DNA of 64,000 bases from Denitrobacterium detoxificans (GTDB lineage: Bacteria > Actinomycetota > Coriobacteriia > Coriobacteriales > Eggerthellaceae). The notes beneath the pieces were generated by a model. It did no database searches. It saw only the letters and a program-made list of their open reading frames with translations, and had not been told where the DNA came from. Below are positions 34,900-42,951 of this stretch, one piece after another (position 1 is the stretch's first letter; each line of letters starts with the position of its first letter). The DNA lies in NCBI RefSeq assembly GCF_001643775.1, contig NZ_CP011402.1, positions 480,001 through 544,000 on the forward strand. Direction: 5' to 3'. The position numbers were made by a program, and so were the translations under genes.

Positions 34900-35838
34900 A
34901 TGGAACTGAACCAGACGCTGTCATGCGTGTTCATGTGCTCGGGTCAGGGCTCTCAGAAGCCTGGCATGGGTGCCGACCTCATTGACGTGCCCGAAGTTGC
35001 CCAGGTGTTCGATTGCGCCAGTGACATACTCGGCGTAGACGTGCGTAATCTGTGCACGCAGGCCCCGGCAGAAGAGCTCAACGAGACGCGCAATGCGCAG
35101 GCTGCCATCGCCACGCTGTCCATTGGCATTGCCACGGCGCTTATTGCCCGTGGCGTGCAGCCGCAGGCGGTGTTGGGCTTTTCCCTGGGTCAGATTAGCG
35201 CGCTTGCCATTTCCGGCATGCTTTCGGTGGAAGACACGTTTCGCCTGCTGGCGGTTCGTTCCGAGGTCATGGCGAAGGCAGCGCAGCAAAACGAGGGCGT
35301 TATGAGCGCGTTCATGAAGGGCACTCCCGAAGAGGTCGAGGAGGTGTGCGCCAGCTGTGCGCAGGGGCAGGTGTTGGTTCCCGCCAATTACAACAGCGCA
35401 GCCCAAATCGTTGTCTCCGGCGAAGTTGCCGCCGTCGAGCGCGCGGAAGCCGCCTGGAAGGAGCGTGGCTACAAGGCCCGCCGTCTTGCCACGTCGGGAG
35501 CGTTCCACAGTCCGCTTATGCAGCAGGCTGCCAGCGAATTCTCCGCGTACCTGGAAACGGTTCAGTTCTCCGATCCTCGCGTGCCGCTCATCTGCAACAC
35601 CGACGCCCAGCCCTTGAAGGCGGCCGATGCGCCGGCGCATCTTACCGCGCACCTTACGCATCCGGTGCGCTTCATGCAAAGCGTGCAGGAGCTTGCCGCG
35701 GCGGGCGCAACCAGCTTCGTGGAAGTGGGCTTTGGTGGAGTGCTGAATAATCTGGTGAAGCGCATAGATCCCAACCTGGATCATGTGTGCGTGCAAGATA
35801 GGGCCAGCATGGAAGCCCTCATCCAGAACCAAGCTTAG
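34900..35838 (+). CDS. fabD: Malonyl-CoA:ACP transacylase
   Basis: 312 residues, 4 bp after fabK. FMCSGQGSQKPGMG begins the fold, the nucleophile is the Ser of GFSLGQISAL (GHSLGE in most), and the catalytic His is in SGAFHSPLM. QNEGVMSAF and PANYNSAAQIVVSG are further family motifs. It loads malonyl groups on AcpP. The active-site His-to-Phe change in GFSLGQ is a familiar variant. Confidence 0.94.
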   Translation: MELNQTLSCVFMCSGQGSQKPGMGADLIDVPEVAQVFDCASDILGVDVRNLCTQAPAEELNETRNAQAAIATLSIGIATALIARGVQPQAVLGFSLGQISALAISGMLSVEDTFRLLAVRSEVMAKAAQQNEGVMSAFMKGTPEEVEEVCASCAQGQVLVPANYNSAAQIVVSGEVAAVERAEAAWKERGYKARRLATSGAFHSPLMQQAASEFSAYLETVQFSDPRVPLICNTDAQPLKAADAPAHLTAHLTHPVRFMQSVQELAAAGATSFVEVGFGGVLNNLVKRIDPNLDHVCVQDRASMEALIQNQA

Positions 35839-35845
35839 ATACAAG

Positions 35846-35871
35846 CGGGCGTCGGGCCGAACCGGCGCCCG
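35846..35871 (+). terminator. Hairpin between fabD and fabG
   Basis: A stem of about 10 bp (CGGGCG 35846-35851 with CGCCCG 35866-35871, plus inner pairs) followed by AATTT. It sits in the only sizeable gap of the fab block (107 bp) and may attenuate or process the message. Confidence 0.5.
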
Positions 35872-35945
35872 AATTTCTGGGAGTACTCAGAGCGCCCGCG
35901 GTAGCCCTGGGCTATTTGCGTGGGCGTAGATATGAAGGAGTAGGA

Positions 35946-36710
35946 ATGCAAGAACAGGAAACCCCCATTACCCGTTCGGCTATCGTAACGGGTTCGGGTC
36001 GCGGCATCGGTCGTGCCATCGCCCTGGAATTCGCCTCCAGGGGATACAACGTATGCGTGAACTGCTCGAGCGAATCGTCTCTGGAGAGCGCGAATGACGT
36101 GGCTTCCGAGATCGAGCGCGATTTTGGCGTACGTGCCATCGTGGCCGTTGCCAACGTTGCCAGCATGGAGCAGACCAAGGCCATGGTTGACACGGTGCTT
36201 TCCGAGTTCGGTCGCGTGGACGTGCTGGTGAACAATGCCGGCATCACGCGTGATGGCCTGATCATGCGCATGAAGGAAGAGGATTTCGACAGCGTTATCG
36301 CCGTGAATTTGAAGGGTGCGTTCAACTGCTGCAAGGCGGTTTCCCGTGCCATGACCAAGCAGCGCTACGGTCGCATCATCAGCCTTTCCAGCGTGGTGGG
36401 CGTATACGGCAATGCGGGGCAGGCCAATTATGCCGCTTCCAAGGCGGGCATCATCGGCCTTACCAAGTCCCTGGCAAAGGAGCTTGCCGGTCGCGGCGTC
36501 ACGGTGAATGCCGTGGCTCCTGGCTTCGTGGAAACGCCCATGACCGATGCCCTCACTGAAAAGCAGCGCACGGCTATTATCGACCGCATCGGCTGCGGTC
36601 GCCTGGGCCAGCCCGAGGACGTGGCGCATCTGGTCGCATTCCTTGCTGAAGAAGAATCGAGCTATATCACCGGCCAGGTGGTATGCGTGGACGGAGGTCT
36701 TTCCGAATGA
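35946..36710 (+). CDS. fabG: 3-oxoacyl-ACP reductase
   Basis: 254 residues from the ATG at 35946 with AAGGAG upstream. Short-chain dehydrogenase: the NADPH loop TGSGRGIGRAIALEF, NNAGITRDGL, catalytic Ser in ISLSSVVG and Tyr/Lys in YAASKAG. The end QVVCVDGGLSE is typical. It reduces the keto group in elongation. Overlaps fabF by four bases (ATGA). Confidence 0.95.
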   Translation: MQEQETPITRSAIVTGSGRGIGRAIALEFASRGYNVCVNCSSESSLESANDVASEIERDFGVRAIVAVANVASMEQTKAMVDTVLSEFGRVDVLVNNAGITRDGLIMRMKEEDFDSVIAVNLKGAFNCCKAVSRAMTKQRYGRIISLSSVVGVYGNAGQANYAASKAGIIGLTKSLAKELAGRGVTVNAVAPGFVETPMTDALTEKQRTAIIDRIGCGRLGQPEDVAHLVAFLAEEESSYITGQVVCVDGGLSE

Positions 36711-37987
36711 GCGAACTGAACACCGCAACCCGTCGACCCGACGGTTCCCATCGCGTTGCCATTACGGGCATGGGTGCCGTTTCCCCCGCGGGCATTGGCA
36801 TCGACGCCCTGTGGGATGCGCTCATGGAGCGTTCTTGCTGCATCGCCCCCATCCAGCGCTTCGATACCGAGGAATACCCCGTTCATAACGCAGGCGAAGT
36901 GCGCGATTTCGACGGCACCGAGCATGGCCTTACCAAGAAGGAGGCCCGTCGCTTCGAGCGCTTCGTGCAGTATGCCATCGTGGCGAGCGATGAGGCTCTT
37001 GCCATGAGCGGCATGAAGATGGAAGAGGAAGACGCCTCGCGCGTTGCCGTCATCTTCGGTTCGGGCATTGGCGGCATCGACGAGCTGCAGAAGGGCTTCC
37101 ACGACCTGGAGAACAAGGGCCCCAAGCGCGTGAGCCCGCTGTTCGTTCCCACCATGATTAGCAATATTGCCGCAGGTAACCTGGCTATTCGCTACGGCAT
37201 GAAGGGCGAGTGCCTTGATATCGTCACGGCGTGCGCCACGGGTGCCCACTCCATTGGCACGGCTGTGCGCGATATCCGTCATGGCTACATCGACGCGGCC
37301 CTGGCTGGCGGTGCCGAAGAGGCTATCAGCCCCATTTGCATTGCGGGCTTCAGCAACCTGGGTGCGCTTTCCAAGGAAGAAGATCCCACGCAGGCGTCGT
37401 TGCCGTTTGACGTGCGTCGCGGCGGCTTCGTGGCTGGCGAAGGCGCAGGTGCCGTGGTGCTCGAGTCGTTCGAACACGCCATCGCGCGTGGCGCCACCAT
37501 TCTGGCGGAGGTCACGGGTTATGGTTCCACGGGTGACGCCTACCACATGACCGCTCCCGACCCCAGCGCCGAAGGCATCATGCGCGCCATGAGCATGGCC
37601 CTGCAGGAGGGTGGCTTTACGCCTGCCGACCTGGGTCACCTGAATGCCCATGGCACGGGTACGGCGGCCAATGACAGCACCGAATCGAAGGCCCTGCTTG
37701 CCCTGTGCGGCGAAGAAGCGGGCAAGAAGGTGCCCGTCACCAGCGTAAAGGGATGCATTGGCCATACGCTGGGCGCTGCGGGAGCCATCGAGGCCATCGT
37801 TTGCGCGCTGTCCGTCATGCGCGATGCGGTTCCGCCCACGTCTGGCTTCGAGCAGCCCGACCCCGAATGCCCCGTAAACGTGGTTTCCCAGCCCATGCAG
37901 GGCTACGAGCAGAAGGTTGCCCTCACCACCTCTCTGGGCTTTGGCGGGCATAACGCGGCTTTGGCCATTTCGCCGTATAAGGCATAA
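36707..37987 (+). CDS. fabF: 3-oxoacyl-ACP synthase II
   Basis: 426 residues; ATG overlaps the fabG stop. Condensing enzyme with catalytic Cys in DIVTACATGAHSIG (near residue 174), His in NAHGTGTAANDSTE, Lys in SVKGCIGHTLGAAG and a second His there. Start VAITGMGAVSPAG is standard. Elongates acyl-ACP. Confidence 0.95.
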   Translation: MSELNTATRRPDGSHRVAITGMGAVSPAGIGIDALWDALMERSCCIAPIQRFDTEEYPVHNAGEVRDFDGTEHGLTKKEARRFERFVQYAIVASDEALAMSGMKMEEEDASRVAVIFGSGIGGIDELQKGFHDLENKGPKRVSPLFVPTMISNIAAGNLAIRYGMKGECLDIVTACATGAHSIGTAVRDIRHGYIDAALAGGAEEAISPICIAGFSNLGALSKEEDPTQASLPFDVRRGGFVAGEGAGAVVLESFEHAIARGATILAEVTGYGSTGDAYHMTAPDPSAEGIMRAMSMALQEGGFTPADLGHLNAHGTGTAANDSTESKALLALCGEEAGKKVPVTSVKGCIGHTLGAAGAIEAIVCALSVMRDAVPPTSGFEQPDPECPVNVVSQPMQGYEQKVALTTSLGFGGHNAALAISPYKA

Positions 37988-38015
37988 TGCGCATAGCGCA
38001 AAAGGAGTGTACAAG

Positions 38016-38468
38016 ATGGATATCACCTTTCCCGCAGATGCGTCTGTAGTCAAGAGCGTACTGCCGCATCGCGAGCCGTTCGTGTGGGTTAGCCGCGTAC
38101 TCGAATGCACGCCGTGCGAGCATGTGGTCGCCGAGCTGGATGTCGACCCCGAACTCGAGCTGTTCAAGGGGCATTTCCCCACGCATCCCGTGCTGCCGGG
38201 CGTCATCCTCATGGAGGCCCTGGCGCAGGCTGCGTCGTTCTGCGTGCTGGCTGGCCGTGGCATCGAGGGCACTGTGGGCTTTCTCACGGGCATTGACAAG
38301 GCCAAGTTCCGCCGTCAGGTGCTGCCGGGTGAAACGGTGCGCCTAGAAGGCACGATCGTAAAGGCTGGCTCTCGCATGGTGGTGGCCGAGGTCGTTGCCA
38401 CCGTCGATGGGGAAGTGTGCGCCCAGGCCACGCAGAAGTACGTGCTTGCCACTGCTCAGCAGGCGTAA
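38016..38468 (+). CDS. fabZ: 3-hydroxyacyl-ACP dehydratase
   Basis: 150 residues from the ATG at 38016 (AAAAGGAG upstream). Hot-dog fold: LPHREPFVWVSRV, then the catalytic His in GHFPTHPVLPGVILMEALAQAA with the Glu. It removes water in elongation. In the matching streptococcal cluster accB lies before it and accC after it; neither is present intact here. Confidence 0.95.
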   Translation: MDITFPADASVVKSVLPHREPFVWVSRVLECTPCEHVVAELDVDPELELFKGHFPTHPVLPGVILMEALAQAASFCVLAGRGIEGTVGFLTGIDKAKFRRQVLPGETVRLEGTIVKAGSRMVVAEVVATVDGEVCAQATQKYVLATAQQA

Positions 38469-38486
38469 CGCACGGAGGGGGTTTAC

Positions 38487-40823
38487 ATGGAGAACTACTA
38501 TACCTATGGGCGATCATCGGTCGCTTCCAATGCCGATGCCGCAGATGCGTGCAAGGTGCTCTATCGCCTGGACCGCATTACGGAAGAGGCGCCTGCGACG
38601 ATTCCCGTCGCCCTGGTCATGACGCATGGGAAGGATGCGCGTACGGTGCTGCAGGACGTGGCTTCCGCCGGTATGCAGCCTTGCGCCGTGTACACCGAAG
38701 ACCATAAGGCGGCTTCGTACCTTCGCTTCGCCGAAAAGCGCGTATGTCTGGGCGAGAAGTACTCCGACGAGCTCTTCTCGAACGCCTACGCCGTCTTGGG
38801 CGCAGCGCTTGAAGCTGAAGCTCAGGTCATCTTGCTGTGCGAGGAAGCCCTGCCTCTCGCCACGGTCGACGCCTTCCTGGCGCGTGCGAAGCGTCACGGC
38901 ATCAGCGTCTACGCCACCGAAGACGTGACGGCCAACTTGCTGGGCTGGAAGCTTTGCGAGACCGAGCGCGATTTCGTGGAAGACGAGCATTGGTGCACGT
39001 GCCGCAACTGCAAGCTCACGTTCGCGGAGTCTTCGCTGGCGAAGAGCTATTACACGTGCCCCTCGTGCGGAACGTACTACCGCCTTTCCTCCACGCAGCG
39101 CATCAACGACCTGCTCGACATGGATAGCTTCGAGGAGTGGAATGCCACCTGCACGGAAACCGACCCGCTCGATTTCCCCGGCTATCAGGAGAAGCTGGAA
39201 AAGCAGCGCGAGAAGACGGGCCTCGACGAAGCCGTGCGTACGGGCAGTGGCCGCATTGCTGGTCTTCCGTGCGCCATTGGCGTCATGGAGGCGGGTTTCT
39301 TCATGGGCTCCATGGGCTCGGTCGTGGGCGACAAGGTATCGAAGCTCTTTGATCGCGCTACCGAAGAGGGGCTTCCCGTTATCGTGTTCTGCGCCAGCGG
39401 CGGTGCCCGCATGCAGGAGGGTCTGGTGTCGCTGATGCAAATGGCCAAGGTCAGCTGCGCGGTGGAACGCCATTCGCGTGCCGGTTTGCTCTACATTTCC
39501 ATCATCACCGATCCCACTACGGGTGGCGTGACGGCTTCGTTTGCAACGCAGGGCGATATCATTCTTGCCGAGCCTCATGCCCTCATCGGCTTCGCTGGCA
39601 AGCGCGTTATCCAGGACACCATTCGCCAGGAGCTTCCGAAGGGCTTCCAGACGGCCGAATTCGCGCTGGAGCATGGCCTTATCGATGCCATCGTCCCGCG
39701 TGATGAGCTGCGTCGCACGTTGGCCCAGTTGCTGGCCATGCATCGTGCAACCACCAGCTCGGTGGAGCCTGGCACGCCCACGGAGATCCTTACGTATGGC
39801 AGCGTGAAGGACGCGCTGGAGACGGGTCGTAATTCGTATAACCACGTTACCTACGGCCGCGTTCCCGTAACCGAAATCGAGGAGCCCGAACCTGGGTTCT
39901 TCGATGCCCTTCGCAAGAAGCTGGGCATTCCCGAATTGCAGGAGGCGCTGGGTGCGCGCGATGCCGTGGCGTTTTCCGATGGCGTGCCCCTGTACAAGGA
40001 GCCGAGCCCGGTGGCCGATGCCACGTTGTCGAGCGAAGAGCCGAATGCCGCTTGGAAGAGCGTTCAGCTTGCCAGGAACACGCATCGTCCCACCGCCATT
40101 TACTACATCCGCAACATGATCGATGGCTTCATCGAGCTGCACGGCGACCGTGCCTTTGGCGACGACGGCGCCATCGTGGGTGGCATTGGCTGGCTGGGTG
40201 GCCAGGTCGTGACCGTTATCGCCGAGGAAAAGGGCGAGAACCTGAAGGAACGCATCGCGCGTAACTTCGGCTGCCCGCAGCCCGAGGGCTACCGAAAGAG
40301 CCTGCGCCTTATGCGCCAGGCCGAGAAGTTCGGGCGTCCCATCATCTGCCTGGTTGATACCCAGGGCGCGTTCTGCGGTGCGGAAGCCGAGGAGCGTGGC
40401 CAGGGCAACGCCATCGCCGAGAACCTGCAGGCCATGGCTGGCTTGCGCGTTCCCGTGGTGAGCGTGCTGCTGGGCGAGGGTGGTTCCGGTGGCGCGTTGG
40501 CGCTGGCGGTTTCGAATCGCGTGGCCATGCAGGAGCATGCGGTGTATTCGGTGCTTTCGCCTGAAGGCTTCGCGTCCATCCTGTGGAAGGATCGCTCGCG
40601 CGCTGCGGAAGCCGCCGCGGTTATGCGCATGAACGCGAACCAGGTTTACGATATGGGAATCATCGATGCGGTGCTTGCCGAAGGCGATGCCCCGGCGCAT
40701 GAAAATCCCGAGCAAGCTGCACGTGAGCTGCGGCATTACTTGAAACGCAGCCTGAACGACCTCGCCGATCTTACCCCCGACGAGCTCGTAGCGCAGCGAC
40801 AGGAGCGTTTCGCGAAATTCTAG
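38487..40823 (+). CDS. accDA: Fused acetyl-CoA carboxylase carboxyltransferase: biotin-carboxylase-like N-domain + AccD + AccA
   Basis: 778 residues, about the sum of AccD and AccA plus some 160 more. Residues about 165-460 are AccD: a four-Cys zinc ribbon (CRNCKLTF and CPSCGTYY), MGSMGSVVGDK, CASGGARMQEG. Residues about 480-778 are AccA: IELHGDRAFGDD, GAFCGAEAEERGQGNAIAENL, LLGEGGSGGALAL and NQVYDMGIIDAVL. Both halves of the transcarboxylase site are kept. The first 165 residues look like the pre-ATP-grasp domain of biotin carboxylase (AVYTEDHKAASYLRFAEKRVCLG, shown in two parts: AVYTEDHKAASYL and FAEKRVCLG), with no ATP-grasp. It makes malonyl-CoA; AccB and AccC must be encoded elsewhere. 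The AccDA fusion is firm; the N-domain identity is inference. Confidence 0.9.
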   Translation: MENYYTYGRSSVASNADAADACKVLYRLDRITEEAPATIPVALVMTHGKDARTVLQDVASAGMQPCAVYTEDHKAASYLRFAEKRVCLGEKYSDELFSNAYAVLGAALEAEAQVILLCEEALPLATVDAFLARAKRHGISVYATEDVTANLLGWKLCETERDFVEDEHWCTCRNCKLTFAESSLAKSYYTCPSCGTYYRLSSTQRINDLLDMDSFEEWNATCTETDPLDFPGYQEKLEKQREKTGLDEAVRTGSGRIAGLPCAIGVMEAGFFMGSMGSVVGDKVSKLFDRATEEGLPVIVFCASGGARMQEGLVSLMQMAKVSCAVERHSRAGLLYISIITDPTTGGVTASFATQGDIILAEPHALIGFAGKRVIQDTIRQELPKGFQTAEFALEHGLIDAIVPRDELRRTLAQLLAMHRATTSSVEPGTPTEILTYGSVKDALETGRNSYNHVTYGRVPVTEIEEPEPGFFDALRKKLGIPELQEALGARDAVAFSDGVPLYKEPSPVADATLSSEEPNAAWKSVQLARNTHRPTAIYYIRNMIDGFIELHGDRAFGDDGAIVGGIGWLGGQVVTVIAEEKGENLKERIARNFGCPQPEGYRKSLRLMRQAEKFGRPIICLVDTQGAFCGAEAEERGQGNAIAENLQAMAGLRVPVVSVLLGEGGSGGALALAVSNRVAMQEHAVYSVLSPEGFASILWKDRSRAAEAAAVMRMNANQVYDMGIIDAVLAEGDAPAHENPEQAARELRHYLKRSLNDLADLTPDELVAQRQERFAKF

Positions 40824-40887
40824 AATCCTTGGCGTCATGTTCGTAGTAGCATGGCGCCAATACTTTTTACGACCGAAAGGAATCCCC

Positions 40888-41496
40888 ATGCCCATGCATG
40901 TTGTCTGCCTCGACCTTGAAGGCGTGCTCGTGCCCGAAATCTGGCAGGAATTCGCCAAGGCGCGCGAAATCCCCGCGCTCATGAAGACCACGCGTGACGA
41001 GCCCGATTACGATAAGCTCATGGCCTATCGCATCGACATCCTGCGCGAGGCAGGCCTGGGCCTGGCTGATATCCAGGAGACCATTAGCGGAATGGATCCG
41101 CTTCCCGGTGCTGCCGAATTCCTGGACGAGCTGCGCTCCATCGCGCAGGTCATCATTGTGAGCGATACGTTCGACCAGTTCGCGCAGCCGCTTATGCGCA
41201 AGCTTGGCTGGCCTACCATCTTCTGCAACACGCTGCAGGTAGACGAGGCGGGCATGCTGTGCGGCCATGTTATGCGCGTGCAGGATTCCAAGCGCACCAC
41301 GGTACGTGCGCTGCAGAGCTGCGGCTTCGAAACGCTTGCCAGCGGTGATAGCTATAACGACCTGGGTATGATCGAGGCGAGCAAGGCGGGTTGGCTGTTC
41401 TGCGCCCCCGAAAGCATCAAGGCCGAGCACCCCGAGATTCCCGCGCTGGAAACGTATGACGAGCTCCTGGCCGCCATTCGCGAGCAGCTGGCGTAG
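40888..41496 (+). CDS. thrH: ThrH: phosphoserine phosphatase / homoserine phosphotransferase
   Basis: 202 residues from the ATG at 40888 (GAAAGGA upstream). HAD phosphatase with nucleophile Asp in CLDLEGVLVPEIWQEFA, motif II in IIVSDTFDQFAQPLMRKLGWPT, and motif IV in ASGDSYNDLGMIE. The LEGVLVPE and TRDEPDYDKLM segments are specific to ThrH rather than SerB. It dephosphorylates phosphoserine to serine and can phosphorylate homoserine. It converges with the next gene and leaves only 6 bp between stops. Confidence 0.9.
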   Translation: MPMHVVCLDLEGVLVPEIWQEFAKAREIPALMKTTRDEPDYDKLMAYRIDILREAGLGLADIQETISGMDPLPGAAEFLDELRSIAQVIIVSDTFDQFAQPLMRKLGWPTIFCNTLQVDEAGMLCGHVMRVQDSKRTTVRALQSCGFETLASGDSYNDLGMIEASKAGWLFCAPESIKAEHPEIPALETYDELLAAIREQLA

Positions 41497-41502
41497 GCGT
41501 AG

Positions 41503-42654
41503 CTAGCGTAAGTTGTTTCGCTTGTCCTTGTAGAGCCGTTCGTCGGCAAGTTGGCATAGCTCGTCGACGGTGGTGGGCCGTCCGCCGAGCGACATGGCGA
41601 TTCCCACCGACGCGCTCACGTACAGACCCGACTCCCAGTCGACGCAAATGAGCCCAATTCGATCGATGATGCGCTGCGCCATTTCGTGCGCAGCGTTTTC
41701 ATTGGACAGGCCACGTGCGGCGATGATGAACTCGTCTCCGCCCAGGCGTGCCGCGAAGTTGCTGCCGTCGTTGAGCGTCTGGTTCATGAAGTCCCATGAT
41801 TCTTCGTTCATGCCAATTTCCTCGCGGAAGGCGGCGCTCACGGCGGCGAGCGTTGCGTCTCCGCGTTTGTGCCCGAAGCTGTCGTTGACGTTTTTGAAAT
41901 CGTCCAGGTCGAAGGCAAGGAAAGCCACTCGTTCGTTCTGCGCGTCACGAAGGATGCTGCTTGCGAGCTCGTAGAATGCGGGCCGGTTGAGCATCCCCGT
42001 AAGCGAGTCGAACGTAGATTGCACTTTGAGCTCTCTGCGACTTTCCTCGAGCATGCGTGCCGTTATGAATCGCTCCATTTTCTCGCGTTGGAACATGAAG
42101 TGCAGAATGAGCGCGCCTGCTAGGAAGATGATGACGTTTACGGCGTCTCCCGCGGCAAATACGGGCTCCTTGGTAACGAACGAAGAAATGACCAGGATGC
42201 TGCCGAATAGCGCAAGTCGAAAGCTCATGATGACCATGGTTTCCATGAACACGATGGCTACGATGACCATGATGACCAAGAAGCTGGTCGCCACCATGGC
42301 GGGGTCGACCACGCTGGCCGCTACGCCGAAGGCGAGCAGGTTTGTCATGATGCCGTGGGAAAGCGTACGAATGATCCGGTTGCCGTCGTCGCCCATTGTC
42401 TCGAGGTCGAATTTTCTGATGCGCAACGACGCAACTTCGCAGACGACCGACAGCGCGGCGAAGAATGCGTATACGGGGAAGAACGCGGTGGGGAAGACGC
42501 CAATGCCCGAGAAGAGAGTCAGTGCAGCCATGATGGCGAGAAACCACGTGTTCAGGTGATATCCCGCGTTGAAGTTGTTGATGGAGACGTCACGGAGGGT
42601 CTCGCGGAAGATTCGCCGAGAATAGCCATAGTGGTTGAATTCTTCGAGCGTCAT
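41503..42654 (-). CDS. Membrane diguanylate cyclase (GGDEF)
   Basis: 383 residues. A soluble N-terminus, about six membrane helices (residues about 32-195), a short coil (FQREKMERFITARMLEESRRELKVQ) and a GGDEF domain (about 215-383). The active site LGGDEFI and the substrate-binding FDLDDFKNVNDSFGHKRGD are intact, so it should make c-di-GMP. The inhibitory RxxD site five residues before GGDEF is absent. The input signal of the membrane part is unknown. With the EAL protein at 24009 it gives the window one maker and one breaker of c-di-GMP. Confidence 0.88.
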   Translation of the reverse strand: MTLEEFNHYGYSRRIFRETLRDVSINNFNAGYHLNTWFLAIMAALTLFSGIGVFPTAFFPVYAFFAALSVVCEVASLRIRKFDLETMGDDGNRIIRTLSHGIMTNLLAFGVAASVVDPAMVATSFLVIMVIVAIVFMETMVIMSFRLALFGSILVISSFVTKEPVFAAGDAVNVIIFLAGALILHFMFQREKMERFITARMLEESRRELKVQSTFDSLTGMLNRPAFYELASSILRDAQNERVAFLAFDLDDFKNVNDSFGHKRGDATLAAVSAAFREEIGMNEESWDFMNQTLNDGSNFAARLGGDEFIIAARGLSNENAAHEMAQRIIDRIGLICVDWESGLYVSASVGIAMSLGGRPTTVDELCQLADERLYKDKRNNLR

Positions 42655-42951
42655 CCGCAGGTCCCCCTAATGATGCTTTTGGTGTGCCATTTCCTACACT
42701 ATACTCCCTTTTCCGCATGCCCACCGATCTTGCCATCCTTTTGCCATATTGCATTTGAATGTTTAGGCCCTTGCCGCTCGGCTAAATGTAATAAATTGAC
42801 CAGCGACGAATGGGGCAAAGACTGGTACATTTTTATCCAACTAGATATGCGCATGCGGTGGATTGCGGCATGAAATAGGGGCTCGTGCCCAGTTCGTGTG
42901 TGCCTTCGCTGGGAATAGGGAGACCCGGCGGCCATCGAGGAGGGAGTCTAC
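42655..42951. other. Divergent intergenic region, 297 bp
   Basis: Minus-strand TATAGT (42703-42698) is the best -10 for the diguanylate cyclase. On the plus strand I see no clear promoter, though TTGACC near 42796 could be a -35. The last 90 bases before the permease are GC-rich with a small GGGCTCGTGCCC hairpin and could be a structured leader; no riboswitch class is recognised. No ORF beyond shadows. Confidence 0.4.

Noticed and set aside
42860-42951. Guanidine, PreQ1 or purine riboswitch before the permease
   Set aside because: None of the conserved motifs of these classes could be found by eye.
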